Shown here in pieces: positions 33,645 through 44,190 of a stretch of 64,000 bases of DNA. The stretch covers positions 62,001 through 126,000 of the forward strand of contig CAZCFY010000003.1 of the NCBI GenBank assembly GCA_964498095.1, read 5' to 3'. The stretch is from SG-bin7 sp964498095. Its GTDB lineage: Bacteria; Bdellovibrionota; Bdellovibrionia; Bdellovibrionales; SG-bin7. Positions within the stretch are counted from its first letter, which is position 1, and each line of letters begins with the position of its first letter. Both the position numbers and the translations under genes were made by a program. The notes beneath the pieces were generated by a model. That model had not been told where the DNA came from, ran no database searches, and saw only the letters and a list, made by a program, of their open reading frames with translations.

Positions 33645-34211
33645 ATGCACGCGACGTCGGATTTTAAGAAGGGTCTTAAGATCATGGTGGAAGGTCAACC
33701 CTATTCCATCGTCGATTTTCAACACGTAAAACCAGGAAAGGGTAACCAGTTTACCCGCACAAAATTGCGTAATCTTCTATCCGGATCAAATTTAGAGCGC
33801 ACTTTTAAATCTGGCGAAAAATTTGATGTTCCCAATGTAGAATACCGAGAAATGAACTTTTTGTACAAAGATGAAGGCGGTTATAACTTCATGGACCCAA
33901 AAAGTTTCGAACAGCTAAATCTTGACGAAAGTGTAGTCGTCGACGCCAAACCGTATCTAACCGAAAACTTGCCTTGCGTGATTCTTGTTTACAATGATCG
34001 CGCCGTTGCCGTTGAAGTTCCTAAGTCAGTAAACCTTAAAGTCGTTCAAACAGACCCAGGCTTCAAAGGCAATACTGTCAGCGGAACCACAAAACCGGCC
34101 ACTCTCGAGACTGGACACGTGGTACAAGTTCCGCTCCACATTGCTGAGGGTGATTTACTCAAAGTAAACACGCAAACGGGCGAGTACACCGAGCGCGTTT
34201 CGCAAAAATAA
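33645..34211 (+). CDS. efp: Translation elongation factor P
   Basis: EF-P relieves ribosome stalling at polyproline. 188 residues with the three beta-barrel domains of the family. The tip loop HVKPGKGNQF puts the modified lysine at K32, matching the lysine that EpmA/EpmB modify in E. coli. The C-terminal signature TVSGTTKPATLETGHVVQVP is intact. AGGAGAAATT precedes the ATG. No epmA or epmB gene is visible in the window. Confidence 0.97.
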   Translation: MHATSDFKKGLKIMVEGQPYSIVDFQHVKPGKGNQFTRTKLRNLLSGSNLERTFKSGEKFDVPNVEYREMNFLYKDEGGYNFMDPKSFEQLNLDESVVVDAKPYLTENLPCVILVYNDRAVAVEVPKSVNLKVVQTDPGFKGNTVSGTTKPATLETGHVVQVPLHIAEGDLLKVNTQTGEYTERVSQK

Positions 34212-34279
34212 TGCCCCGCACCTGGTCTGCCTATTTTCCCCAAGTATTTTAGACTATTTAGGGGGAGATTTGGCAGCGC

Positions 34280-35341
34280 GTGGAGAAGCAATTTTTAGTC
34301 GAATTTAACATCCAAAGAGGCCTACGCGATGGACAGGGTTCTGACTCCATTGGTCAGTCCTTAGTCCAGAAGTCATTAAGCGGTCATAACGATTCTGAGT
34401 TTGTAAATGCCGTAGGCTACTTTCTTTTACAGACAGGCCAATACAAATTGCTTTTTACCTACATCTATCAACTGGCAACCGATCAAAAAGCGATCCCTTG
34501 GGGGGCAATGGTTTCTGCTTTAGCTTACTTGTCCGAAAAAATTCCTTCCGGTTATATGGATCTAATTCTTGAGGGCGCCGAAGACCAGGACCAACTTAAC
34601 CAAGTTTTGCCGCTTAGAAATTTAGAGACGTTTAGTCCCCGTTTCGCCGAAGAACGAAAAAAATACTTAAAGCACCTCGGCGAGGAATACCAGAAACACA
34701 AAAAAGCCTTGCTGGATAAAATCCAATACCTTAAAAGCCAACGCATCATCGACGAAGAGGCAAGAGTTATCGAAGAATTTAAAGCCTTTTTTCCGTTAGC
34801 CCGGGACTTGGATGCTTTAAATGCTGATTTTGAGCGGCGCAAAGCCGAACACATGATTTCGGCGATGGCGGATAAGGGTGACAAAAAAGCTCCGCTGCGT
34901 AAACCGCGCCCCACTCCCCCGCCGGTGGAACTTCAGCCTTGGATTAGTTTGTTGGTTAAAGGTTGCCGCGAAAAGGCCAAAGCAAATCCTCAGGCCGCCG
35001 TGGATCTGGCACTCATGTTTTATTTTTTTGAACTTTACAGCGAGGCCTTGGCCGTCATTAGTGTCGCGCCGGAGACAGAATCGGTAAATTGGCTACGCCT
35101 TGAACTCAAGGTTTTATCGGGACGCTTTGTCGATGCCATGGAAGAAGCGAGGCGCTTGGAACAACTTTATGCCACCGACCCCGAATCCACCTTTGCCACC
35201 ACCTACGCACGCGCCCAATGCTTATGGGAACTGGGGCAAAACTCTTTGGCGATTAGCCTTCTCCAAGGTATTGTGAGCATTCGGCCTTATTTTCGCTCGG
35301 CCCATTCTTTACTCAAACAATGGACGGCAGAAAACCCATGA
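34280..35341 (+). CDS. Helical repeat protein of unknown function upstream of tamB
   Basis: 353 residues, GTG start with GGGGGAG upstream. No signal peptide. The N-terminal 100 residues look like TPR-type helical pairs (EFVNAVGYFLLQTGQYKLLF), residues 120-200 are a probable coiled coil rich in Lys and Glu (HLGEEYQKHKKALLDKI), a Pro-rich linker (KPRPTPPPVE) follows, and the C-terminus again has TPR-like repeats (YARAQCLWELGQNSLAISLL). Its stop overlaps the tamB start by 4 bases (ATGA), so it is in one operon with tamB and the Omp85 gene. Confidence 0.75.
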   Translation: MEKQFLVEFNIQRGLRDGQGSDSIGQSLVQKSLSGHNDSEFVNAVGYFLLQTGQYKLLFTYIYQLATDQKAIPWGAMVSALAYLSEKIPSGYMDLILEGAEDQDQLNQVLPLRNLETFSPRFAEERKKYLKHLGEEYQKHKKALLDKIQYLKSQRIIDEEARVIEEFKAFFPLARDLDALNADFERRKAEHMISAMADKGDKKAPLRKPRPTPPPVELQPWISLLVKGCREKAKANPQAAVDLALMFYFFELYSEALAVISVAPETESVNWLRLELKVLSGRFVDAMEEARRLEQLYATDPESTFATTYARAQCLWELGQNSLAISLLQGIVSIRPYFRSAHSLLKQWTAENP

Positions 35342-38300
35342 AACTTAACTGGAACCGCTTACGCCAAGTGAATTTAAAGTTTATCGGTCAAACCGCCGTC
35401 GTTGCCGGTTTCTTTTTCATGCTGGGCTTTGCGCTTAAATATCATTACCCCCAATTTAAAACCTGGGCGATTTATCAAATCCGCGAAGTAAGCGCCAAGA
35501 ATTTCGGGATTGAAGTTAAGCCCCGCAATATTGAAATTTCTTTTTTTCCTCTGGGAATTCAACTAGCGGATTTACAAGTGCAGGCACTAAAAGAACATAA
35601 AAAAGATTTCCCCCGCGTTTCCGTAAAGTATATCGCCGCCTATCTGGATTTCCTTGGCCTTCTCACCGGGCGGCTGCGCTTATCGAATATCGATATCGTC
35701 GAACCCGAAATTATTTTTATCCAAAAAGTAAAATCCCGCACTTCCAATGCCCCGCCTTTGCAATTTAGTTTCCGTCGCATGCGCTCCATCCCCGTTAACC
35801 GCATTCGGGTCTTGCGCATGAACCTCGATGCGCGTCTCGTCGATCCCGAAATTGCCCTAAGCACTAAGGGGTTTTCGCTCTCACTGGATAACAATGATGG
35901 AGCCCTGGAGTTTGATATCAATGGACCCGAAATTTCCTATCGTCAAACGGCGCATAAAATTGGCGTTGATTTTTCTTTTGTAACCAAAGGTCACGTTTAC
36001 CGCAACGAAATAAATTTCGCTAAACTTCAACTCCGCCAACAAAACTCCGAAATCAGCGTTCGCGGTACCGCCTATGGCAAAGTCGAAGAAGGCATTCTTC
36101 ATGACATGGAGTTTGATACTAAGATCCACTTAAACCTACCGGAGATTCGCGCGCTTACGGGAAAACTTTTTCCCGACATAAAACAGCCCGAAGTTCAGGG
36201 ATCAGCCGAAGTAGCGGCGATTTCAAAGTACAATGCGGCCAAGGGATTTTCGGTGCAATTCCTAACGAAAACTCAAAATTTAAAGATCGACAAATTTACC
36301 GTCGGCAATCTTGAGTCGCGGGGGAATTACGAGGGCAAAAATATTTACTTGTCGCACTTAATTGTGCGCAACAGTTCCGGAGAATTTGGGGTCGGCGAAA
36401 CCCGCCTGCAGTTGGGCGATAAACTCCTAGTTAATACCGAACTCAACATTACCCGTCTGGAATTACAAAAATTTCTTAATACGATGGGTTTGCACGATGT
36501 CCCCACGATTTTAAACTTAACCGGAAAGTTTAAATGTGACGGCGAAATTTCTCCCGACCTGACTTTAGCTTGCCAGGGAGCTGCCGAAGGAAAAAATCTC
36601 CATGTTTATGCCGGCGACGAAAAACCGTTTTCTATCGTTAAGCTCCCTGAATTTAACGCCGACGGCAGCGTCAAGGTAACCAAGAAAAATGTCGTCTATC
36701 AGGCGGCCTTGAAGGTGAAGCAGTATAACGGTACAAGCAGCGGCACTATAGATTTTGAAAATGGATTTAAAATTGCTTTTGATACTCCCGCACTTGGCTT
36801 TGCAGCCCTTGATCATCTGGCAAATTTAAAAACTGAAGGCGTGGTAAAGCTCAGCGGTGTAACCGAGGGCAATGCGCATACCGCCACAATTTCGGCCAAA
36901 GCATTCGCCAGTGATTTTTGGTTGGATGATTATTTTTTGGATAATGCGGAATTTGGATTTTCTTACGCGAAAGGAACTCTGGGGTTTACCGACATCCGTG
37001 GGCATGTGGATTCAACAAGCTATCTGGGACAGGTTGATATAAATTTAGATACAAATCAGATAAAGGTTAATGCCCGCTCTCCCGACACAGATTTAAAAGA
37101 CGTGCAACATGTATTAAGCCGAAAATTTCAGTTGCCCTTGGATGTTTCTGGATTTGGTAAAATGCAAGTAAATCTTTCTGGCCCACTGGATCCATCGCAG
37201 TTTGATTTTAAATTCTTATCGCATTTTAGCGACGGCAGAATTGCTAGCGAATCTTTTGACTCTTTGATTGCCAATGTCTCTGCCGAAAAGGGCCTCATCC
37301 GTTCCAATAAAATTATTCTCACGAAAAACGCCTCACAAATCGCCGTCTCCGGGCAAATTACCCCGCAACTTGTGTTGCAACTTACCGCTACGGGTGATCA
37401 GTTAAGGCTTGAGGAGTCGCAGTTTATCAAGGGCAGATTGCAAGAGTTACGGGGCCAGCTTGATTTCGATCTCACTCTCAAGGGGCCGGTCAAAAAACTC
37501 CAATCGCAATTTAAAGGGTATCTAAGTCAAATGAGTTTAGGCAGCGAATCCATCGAATCGTCGACCTTTACTCTGGATTTTGGCGAGCGGAGCATTTTAG
37601 GAAATGGAAAGTTTTTTGGCTCACGAGTCACTAGCCAATTTGAATTCCCTTTAGATCCTGACGCCACTTTTCGCATTTACATGAATGCTAAAGAGCTAAA
37701 TTTTTTACCGCTCATGGGACTCTTTTTGCGCAATGATCGGCACTGGGATTATAAAAGTAGCCTCACTGGAATATTAGATATCAGATCCCCGCGCGGCGGG
37801 TTTTGGAAGTCTTCGGGACAGGCGGTGATAGATTCCATGTCCATCGAACGCGGTCCTGTTTCAATGGCCTCCGACGCGCCGGCCAAAATCACTTTTGAAA
37901 ACGGTGTTATAAACTCCACGACACTTAATTTAAAGGGTGCCAATTCCTATCTGCGCGCCAATGTCTCGAACTCCACGCGTGAATCTTTTAATCTCACGGC
38001 ATCGGCTAAAGCGGATCTTTCTTTATTTGCGCTGCTAACTCCTTTTTTAAAAGAAATGCGCGGGTTAATGACGGTTTCACTCAAAGTGCGCGAAAGTTTA
38101 GACAATCCAAGTATCTTGGGTTCCGGCCTTATCGAGGGCGGTCTTATTAAACTTCCCGACTTTCCCAACGCGTTTCAAAATCTGCGCGCCGATGTTTTAT
38201 TTAATAATCAAAAAATCCTTATCAACTCGGCTAGCGCTAACTTAGGTGGCGGAACTGTTCAAGCCAACGGCGGTATTACCTTGGTGGCCAAGAAAATGCC

Positions 38301-39312
38301 CCTGATTGACGTTCAGGGATCCTTTGAACAAGTCCATCTAACGGTTCCCGATGGCGTAAAAAGCGTGGGCACGGGTACGATCGCCATCACGGGCGCGGGC
38401 TTTCCGTATAAGCTAGCCATAAAGGGAAATATCGAATCCGGAGAAATCTATAAAGAATTTTCTTCTGATGATTCTCAGCCCGGCACAATTAAGCAAAGTT
38501 CCCTTCTGCCCAAGCGCGCCGCCGACAAAGAAGTTTCGCCTTTAACTTTTGATCTAAACTTATTTCTTTCGGAAAATGTGCGCATTAAAAATGAATTGCT
38601 AGACACAAATATTTCTGGGCAAATTCAAATACTGGGTGAGCCTACCGATATCAAGCTCAATGGACAAATCAACTTCGTAAAGAGCGGAAAAATTTATTTT
38701 CGTAAAACGCCTTTTGAAGTTTCCTCCGGAATTATTCGGTTTAAAGAGGTCATGAACAATCCGGAGCTATTTATTACTTCAACAGCGCGGGTGCAAGAAC
38801 ATGACGTTACCCTGTTAATTCAAGGCACTGGCCTTAAACCCGTTATTCAACTCAGCAGTCAACCCACACTCACTGAGCCAGAGATTATTTGTTTGTTAGC
38901 TCTCGGTGTAACTTGCGATACCATGGAAAAGAAAGTCGCCAGCCAACAGCAAGGTCAGGCAAGCTATCATCAGATTGGCGCCGTTTTCCTTTCTAATAAT
39001 CCTTTGTTTAAACAAGCTAAAGACCGTTACGGCGTAGACGTGGGTTTTTCTACTACATTTGATCCTGATAATAGTTCCGTTCCACAAGTAACCGTCGGAA
39101 AACAAATCACGCCGAAGATTGGCGCTAAAGTTATTCACTCCCGTGGCAAAGAGCCCAAAGTCGACGCGCAGGTTTTTTGGAACTTAAACCGCAATTGGTC
39201 TTTTGTGGGCAGTTGGGAGGGCCGCACGGAGGACTCTACAAAATCAACGACGGAGCAAAAAAATAATAACTCCGTGGGCGTGGATTTAGAATACAAGGTG
39301 GAGTTTAAGTGA
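35338..39312 (+). CDS. tamB: TamB-like translocation and assembly protein
   Basis: 1324 residues from the ATG at 35338, which forms ATGA with the upstream stop. An N-terminal membrane anchor (FIGQTAVVAGFFFMLGFALKY) is followed by a very long run of beta strands, the AsmA/TamB type groove, and the C-terminal TamB (DUF490) domain with DLNLFLSENVRIKNELLDT, INFVKSGKIYFRKTPFEVSSG, GLKPVIQLSSQPTLTEPEI and ICLLALG. These proteins span the periplasm and are linked to outer-membrane protein assembly or phospholipid transport. The Omp85 partner is the next gene, overlapping by 4 bases (GTGA). The length is normal for the family. Confidence 0.92.
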   Translation: MKLNWNRLRQVNLKFIGQTAVVAGFFFMLGFALKYHYPQFKTWAIYQIREVSAKNFGIEVKPRNIEISFFPLGIQLADLQVQALKEHKKDFPRVSVKYIAAYLDFLGLLTGRLRLSNIDIVEPEIIFIQKVKSRTSNAPPLQFSFRRMRSIPVNRIRVLRMNLDARLVDPEIALSTKGFSLSLDNNDGALEFDINGPEISYRQTAHKIGVDFSFVTKGHVYRNEINFAKLQLRQQNSEISVRGTAYGKVEEGILHDMEFDTKIHLNLPEIRALTGKLFPDIKQPEVQGSAEVAAISKYNAAKGFSVQFLTKTQNLKIDKFTVGNLESRGNYEGKNIYLSHLIVRNSSGEFGVGETRLQLGDKLLVNTELNITRLELQKFLNTMGLHDVPTILNLTGKFKCDGEISPDLTLACQGAAEGKNLHVYAGDEKPFSIVKLPEFNADGSVKVTKKNVVYQAALKVKQYNGTSSGTIDFENGFKIAFDTPALGFAALDHLANLKTEGVVKLSGVTEGNAHTATISAKAFASDFWLDDYFLDNAEFGFSYAKGTLGFTDIRGHVDSTSYLGQVDINLDTNQIKVNARSPDTDLKDVQHVLSRKFQLPLDVSGFGKMQVNLSGPLDPSQFDFKFLSHFSDGRIASESFDSLIANVSAEKGLIRSNKIILTKNASQIAVSGQITPQLVLQLTATGDQLRLEESQFIKGRLQELRGQLDFDLTLKGPVKKLQSQFKGYLSQMSLGSESIESSTFTLDFGERSILGNGKFFGSRVTSQFEFPLDPDATFRIYMNAKELNFLPLMGLFLRNDRHWDYKSSLTGILDIRSPRGGFWKSSGQAVIDSMSIERGPVSMASDAPAKITFENGVINSTTLNLKGANSYLRANVSNSTRESFNLTASAKADLSLFALLTPFLKEMRGLMTVSLKVRESLDNPSILGSGLIEGGLIKLPDFPNAFQNLRADVLFNNQKILINSASANLGGGTVQANGGITLVAKKMPLIDVQGSFEQVHLTVPDGVKSVGTGTIAITGAGFPYKLAIKGNIESGEIYKEFSSDDSQPGTIKQSSLLPKRAADKEVSPLTFDLNLFLSENVRIKNELLDTNISGQIQILGEPTDIKLNGQINFVKSGKIYFRKTPFEVSSGIIRFKEVMNNPELFITSTARVQEHDVTLLIQGTGLKPVIQLSSQPTLTEPEIICLLALGVTCDTMEKKVASQQQGQASYHQIGAVFLSNNPLFKQAKDRYGVDVGFSTTFDPDNSSVPQVTVGKQITPKIGAKVIHSRGKEPKVDAQVFWNLNRNWSFVGSWEGRTEDSTKSTTEQKNNNSVGVDLEYKVEFK

Positions 39313-42212
39313 TTTCTTTTTTAACTAAACTCTTCTTATTTTCTCAGATTTCTGCAGCGGCAGACCTAAAGCTCGTGGACATACCCGATGCTATCGCGCA
39401 AAAGCAAGCCCCCCTTATCCAACAAATCCGCCAAAACCCGCAGGCCTTTGATAAAATCGATCAGCTTATACGTAACCTCATGACCACAAAAAGTTTTGAG
39501 GTCGTAGAAGCACAAACTGATGCCCAGGGTAATATAATTATTGCAGCCCGGCCGGCACGTAAAATATCACGTATTGGGGTTACGGGAAATACGGCCATTG
39601 GGCAGGAAGAAATAGTTAAAGTTCTTGGTCTTGGTATTGGCGATAATTTTGACCGCAAAATTGTTCTTGAGGCGACACAGAAATTAAAAAACAAATACAC
39701 GGATTTGGGCTTTATTAACACCGTCATAACCGTAGACTTTAAAGTGGAGCCAGAAAATCGCATAGGCATATTTTTGAGTGTTAGCGAGGGGCCGGAGTGC
39801 TTTATAAAGGAAATTAGATTCGACGTAAAAAATCCATTTCTTGCCACGCGATTACGAAGTATTGGCAGAAAATACCGTGGCTCGCGGTTTTCTGCCAACG
39901 TACTTTCGGAGTTTCAAGCCAAAGCTAACGAAGAGTTTATCGCGGATAATAACCGCTACCTCAACGCTTCCCTGTCAGCGCCGCAAATTGATTTCAACGC
40001 CAACTACAGCGAAGTCACAATTTCTTATCAGGTCGCTGACCCCTATAAAATTGAATTTATTTTTAAAGGTAATAACTCGCCAAATATGGATGACGATTCG
40101 TTACGCCGGGCAATCGACCCGGACTCCCTCGCGCAACTGGGATTTAATATTACGACCGAAGCGACAACCCGCGTGCGCGATTACTACTTAAACGCCGGGT
40201 ACGCTCATGTTTCGGTAAACCCGCAATTGCGCCAATTTGAAGAACCGCCCCGGCGCGAGATCCACTTCTTCATTGAAGAGGGACCTAAAGTGGAAATCCG
40301 CAAATTTTACATCCAAGGTCAGATTTCCCGCCCACCGCAATATTATTCTGAATTCATCAGTGATCACAGTTCCGATCTAATCCGCCGCGGTTATTACAAT
40401 GAAAAGGATCTTGATCGCGGCTATAAAAATCTCATCACGGAACTACGCAATCAGGGTTACTTCCGCGCCCGCATTCAATCCGCCAGTTTGCTGGAGGGTC
40501 CGCGCCGCCAATGGGTAGACGTCCAAATTTCTCTTTACGAAGGGCCCATGACCGAAGTCCATGATATTTTATTTACCGGTAATCAAAGTTTTTCCGCTGA
40601 AGAACTAAAAAGTTCTTTAAAAATAAAAAAGGGCGGCCCGCTTCACCTCAACGAACTCGAGGAAAGCTTAGATATCTTGCGCCAGTTCTACCTGTCGCGC
40701 GGCTATTTGGAAATGCAGATTTTAGGCTCGGCGGATTCGCTAGTTTCTTATAATAAGACCAGCACCCAAGCGACGATTAATTTTAAAATTCTCGAAGGGC
40801 CTAAAATTACCGTTAACTCCATAATTATCGATGGCAATGACCAGACTCAAAACTCGGTGATCCTACGCGAATTAAAATTTAAAGTTGGCGAACCGCTGAC
40901 TCCCGCCTCCATTGAATCTTCCGTAAATGGTCTGCAACGGTTAGGACTTTTTAGTAAGATCGAGATAGAAACTTTCGAGAAGGGCACGTCAACGGGACCA
41001 CGCACGGTTATTGTTCGGCTGGCCGAAAAAAATCCTGGTCTTTTTAAATTTGGCGTGGGATTTACCAATGAAAACAATTTAAATGCGCGCGGTTACGTGG
41101 GGGTTTCCTACCGCAACTTATTCGGCACCGCCCAAGCCGTGAGTTTACGCCTGGAACAAAACAAAGCGATTGCGGCCCTTCCCGGTAAAACCCTCGATTA
41201 CGGCGCTGATTTCCTCGAAAACAAAGTAACCGCAGGTTATTTTAAGCCCTATATTCCCCTACTATTTGATATTGTTGTAGACGGCCGTATTAATCTCTCC
41301 CGTGCGCAAACGATTACCAGCTACCCTACGCCGTCTCTGCCAAAAACCGACATTCAAGAATCAAATAGCGTTGATTTTCTGCTGGAGAAGACCTTTAACC
41401 CCAACGTCAAATTTACCTGGGCACTCTATGGTTTTTCTCATGACTCAAAGTTTTTCGTTTTTGAACGGCCGCGTTCGGAAGAAGATGTCGCCCGCATGGG
41501 TCCCTCTATTGACTTTGACTACCGCGATGATGTTTTTAATCCCACAAAAGGGCACTTCATTCGTCTAAACTTAGATTACTCAACACCTTGGATGGGAAGC
41601 TCGCGAACCATCGAATTTTTACGCACATCCACCACCCTTTCGCACTATCAGCCCATTAAGAAATCCGGCTGGGTGTGGGCCAATTCCGTCCGGGGAGGCT
41701 ATGTTAAAAATCTCTCCACTATTAACTATGTTGTCGATGCAACTCCCGGCCAAATTCAATATGCCGGTGTCCCTTATTTACAACTTTTTACGCTTGGCAC
41801 ACGCTCGACAATTCGTGGCTTTGATCCTTCATCAGAACTTATCCCCCGCAAGGACGACATCATAAATAATCTCAATCTTCAGGGAATACCCATGAACGAT
41901 GACTTCGCGATCACCGACTTTAAACTCCGCGATGAAACTTATTTTTATCTCGTTAAATCAGAACTCAGATTTCCCATATATGGTTCCATCGGCGGCGCTA
42001 TATTTTATGACGGCGGTGCGGTCATGATGCCGGGATTTCGCTTTGAAGACGAATACCGCGACTCCGCAGGCGTAGGTTTAAGGTTTATGACGCCTGTGGG
42101 ACCCGTAAATTTTGAGCTCGCTTATAAACTTGATCCCATCTTTCGTTCGCAAGTTAACAGCGATTACTCGGAATCAAAATACCAATTCCACTTTAGCATC
42201 GGATCGTTTTAG
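39309..42212 (+). CDS. Omp85-family outer-membrane assembly protein with six POTRA-like domains
   Basis: 967 residues, GTG start. After a signal peptide (about 1-18) there are six POTRA-like units, most ending in EGP or similar (SEGP, VADP, EEGP, YEGP, LEGP, EKNP), from about residue 78 to 565. The C-terminal barrel (about 570-967) shows the Omp85 features GVGFTNENNLNARGYVGVSYRNLFG and the loop-6 motif TIRGFDPSSE, and ends in FHFSIGSF. The tamB context suggests a TamA-like partner, but TamA has three POTRAs and BamA five, so the exact subfamily is open. It would insert barrels into the outer membrane, including those encoded nearby. Confidence 0.9.
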   Translation: MISFLTKLFLFSQISAAADLKLVDIPDAIAQKQAPLIQQIRQNPQAFDKIDQLIRNLMTTKSFEVVEAQTDAQGNIIIAARPARKISRIGVTGNTAIGQEEIVKVLGLGIGDNFDRKIVLEATQKLKNKYTDLGFINTVITVDFKVEPENRIGIFLSVSEGPECFIKEIRFDVKNPFLATRLRSIGRKYRGSRFSANVLSEFQAKANEEFIADNNRYLNASLSAPQIDFNANYSEVTISYQVADPYKIEFIFKGNNSPNMDDDSLRRAIDPDSLAQLGFNITTEATTRVRDYYLNAGYAHVSVNPQLRQFEEPPRREIHFFIEEGPKVEIRKFYIQGQISRPPQYYSEFISDHSSDLIRRGYYNEKDLDRGYKNLITELRNQGYFRARIQSASLLEGPRRQWVDVQISLYEGPMTEVHDILFTGNQSFSAEELKSSLKIKKGGPLHLNELEESLDILRQFYLSRGYLEMQILGSADSLVSYNKTSTQATINFKILEGPKITVNSIIIDGNDQTQNSVILRELKFKVGEPLTPASIESSVNGLQRLGLFSKIEIETFEKGTSTGPRTVIVRLAEKNPGLFKFGVGFTNENNLNARGYVGVSYRNLFGTAQAVSLRLEQNKAIAALPGKTLDYGADFLENKVTAGYFKPYIPLLFDIVVDGRINLSRAQTITSYPTPSLPKTDIQESNSVDFLLEKTFNPNVKFTWALYGFSHDSKFFVFERPRSEEDVARMGPSIDFDYRDDVFNPTKGHFIRLNLDYSTPWMGSSRTIEFLRTSTTLSHYQPIKKSGWVWANSVRGGYVKNLSTINYVVDATPGQIQYAGVPYLQLFTLGTRSTIRGFDPSSELIPRKDDIINNLNLQGIPMNDDFAITDFKLRDETYFYLVKSELRFPIYGSIGGAIFYDGGAVMMPGFRFEDEYRDSAGVGLRFMTPVGPVNFELAYKLDPIFRSQVNSDYSESKYQFHFSIGSF

Positions 42213-42309
42213 TTAGTTAGACGCTCAACCATTACCGGTGAGCTCTTAATGCCGCGCCAGAGACAATCATGATTAGCAGTCCCGACAATTTCGCCAATTT
42301 AATCAGGTT

Positions 42310-43500
42310 CTACCTCTGCAACTTAGCCATATAAAACCCGTCAAACCCAGTTTCATCCGGCAAAAGAGTTTTCTCTTCGATAAGCTTAAATCCCAGATTA
42401 TTTTTAACGACAAAATCCTTTACGATATCATTATTCTCTGACGGCAAAATGCTGCAGGTCGAATAAACTAAGGTGCCGCCCTTTTTTACCATCGCCGAAT
42501 ACTCAAAAATTATTTCGCGCTGTAAACCATTTAATTCGGCAACTTTTTTTAAAGATAATTTCCATTTAGAGTCGGGCTTGCGGCGCAGAACACCTATTCC
42601 CGAACAGGGAACGTCGAGTAATACCCGGTCCGCCGATTCCGCCAGCCGCTTAATTGTTTTCGCTTCTATGGGTTTTACCTCAACAATATCCACGCCCGCC
42701 CGGTTCTTTCTTCGGCGCAGTTCTTCGAGCTTCTTTTCGTGTATGTCCATGGCCACAATCCGGCCTTTGTTCTTCATCATAGCGGCCAGGTGAAGGGTCT
42801 TGCCTCCGGCTCCGGCGCAAGCGTCGATAACCCGTTCGCCGGGTTTCACTCCCAAAAACGGAACGATTTGTTGTGACGACCAGTCTTGAATTTCAAAAAG
42901 CCCCGCTTGATAGGCAGCGGATGTAAAAAGATTTTTTCTCGTTAGCAATAAAAGGGCGTCTCCATCGATGGCCTTTACTTCTATGCCCTCGGCCAGGAGC
43001 GCGGGGATTAATTCCTGCGGTGTTGTCTTTAATTGATTCACGCGCAACACGACATCAGCGGGCTTATTTAATGCCGTAACAACTTTCTGCCAACGCCCAC
43101 CGATTTCCTTTTCGCCCAGTTCATTCATCCAGTCGGGAATCGACTCGCGGATGGCAAATGGAAATGATTCCACAATCTCAGCATTCGGAAAAACAAAACC
43201 CTGCAATACTTCAAATTCGCGCCAATGGGGTAACTCAAAGCCATTTCTAACTAGATAAATGCCATACCAAATCCAAACGTTCCTTTTATCAAATCCAGAA
43301 ATCTCGGCGACATGTTTTAAAAGGCGCCACCAACGTACGATTTCGTAAACCGTTTCGGCCACAAACCGGCGGTCGCGCGCGCCCATTTGTTTTTGTGTTT
43401 TTAGCTGAATTTGTACGACTTTATCGGCAAGATATTTATTTTCAAAAATATCTCGCAGACACTTAATGACAATTTCAGATTGCGGACGGTGGATTTTCAA
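42310..43500 (-). CDS. rsmB: 16S rRNA (cytosine-5)-methyltransferase, RsmB/Sun type
   Basis: 396 residues. The N-terminal NusB-like RNA-binding region (residues 1-130, RDRRFVAETVYEIVRWW) is followed by the Rossmann methyltransferase core: DACAGAGGKTLHLAAMM (SAM loop), the motif IV cysteine in DVPCSGIGVLRRKPD and the catalytic cysteine in LVYSTCSILPSEN. In E. coli this enzyme makes m5C967 of 16S rRNA; orthologues with other target positions exist. Its ATG overlaps the stop of the upstream outer-membrane protein gene (ATGA). Confidence 0.92.
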   Translation of the reverse strand: MKIHRPQSEIVIKCLRDIFENKYLADKVVQIQLKTQKQMGARDRRFVAETVYEIVRWWRLLKHVAEISGFDKRNVWIWYGIYLVRNGFELPHWREFEVLQGFVFPNAEIVESFPFAIRESIPDWMNELGEKEIGGRWQKVVTALNKPADVVLRVNQLKTTPQELIPALLAEGIEVKAIDGDALLLLTRKNLFTSAAYQAGLFEIQDWSSQQIVPFLGVKPGERVIDACAGAGGKTLHLAAMMKNKGRIVAMDIHEKKLEELRRRKNRAGVDIVEVKPIEAKTIKRLAESADRVLLDVPCSGIGVLRRKPDSKWKLSLKKVAELNGLQREIIFEYSAMVKKGGTLVYSTCSILPSENNDIVKDFVVKNNLGFKLIEEKTLLPDETGFDGFYMAKLQR

Positions 43501-44129
43501 AATGTAAAAACGGCGCCGGTAGTTAAGTAACTGCCGTTAAACTGTCCGTCACTTAAAAGTAAAACATGATTTCTAAAGCCCGCTTCGACAAAAAGGCCCA
43601 CGCTTTGGAACAAATTCATAAAACGCAAACCGAGAAACAATTGATAATCGATAGAAACCGAGGACTCACTCGACAATTGTTTAAAGAAAACGCCGGGCCC
43701 TACACCCGCGCCAAAATAAAATGGAAATTTGCTCATCGCATCCGGAAAACTAATAGCATAGAGGATGGACATTTTGGTCGCCTTTTCGCCTCCGGTAAAC
43801 TCGTAGGAAGCGAAATCCACTTTTACGAGTTTGTCGCCAGAGTTCACCCATTCATCAAACCGGTAAGAAAGTCCGATAATAAATTTGCCATTATCGGTTT
43901 CTCCCGCGCCCCAACGGTAGCTGTCAGAACCTAAATGATTTCCCAAATAAACGGACATGTAATGGAGTTCACCGCCGCCACTGGCTGCACTTGCTGAGCC
44001 GTCAGTCTTTCGCGGTTCAAAATACTTGGCGGCAGCTTTGGCGCCCGTTTCAGGAACTGGCGTAGGCTCTTGAAATCCCATAGTTAATAGACCAATAAAC
44101 CCTATAGAAATTACTCGTAATGTCTTCAT
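43497..44129 (-). CDS. Predicted outer-membrane beta-barrel protein
   Basis: 210 residues with a signal peptide (MKTLRVISIGFIGLLTMG). A Ser/Ala/Gly-rich linker leads to amphipathic strands (GKFIIGLSYRFDEWV, FPFYFGAGVGPGVFF, YQLFLGLRFMNLFQ) and the terminus LTTGAVFTF, typical of small OmpX/OmpW-like barrels. No named family recognised. It overlaps rsmB by 4 bases on the same strand and faces nusB, with 61 bases between the starts. Confidence 0.7.
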   Translation of the reverse strand: MKTLRVISIGFIGLLTMGFQEPTPVPETGAKAAAKYFEPRKTDGSASAASGGGELHYMSVYLGNHLGSDSYRWGAGETDNGKFIIGLSYRFDEWVNSGDKLVKVDFASYEFTGGEKATKMSILYAISFPDAMSKFPFYFGAGVGPGVFFKQLSSESSVSIDYQLFLGLRFMNLFQSVGLFVEAGFRNHVLLLSDGQFNGSYLTTGAVFTF

Positions 44130-44190
44130 AGATCGTCACTATATCTAAAGCGCATTTGACGCGCAATGTTTTATGTGCTACCTGACGCCC

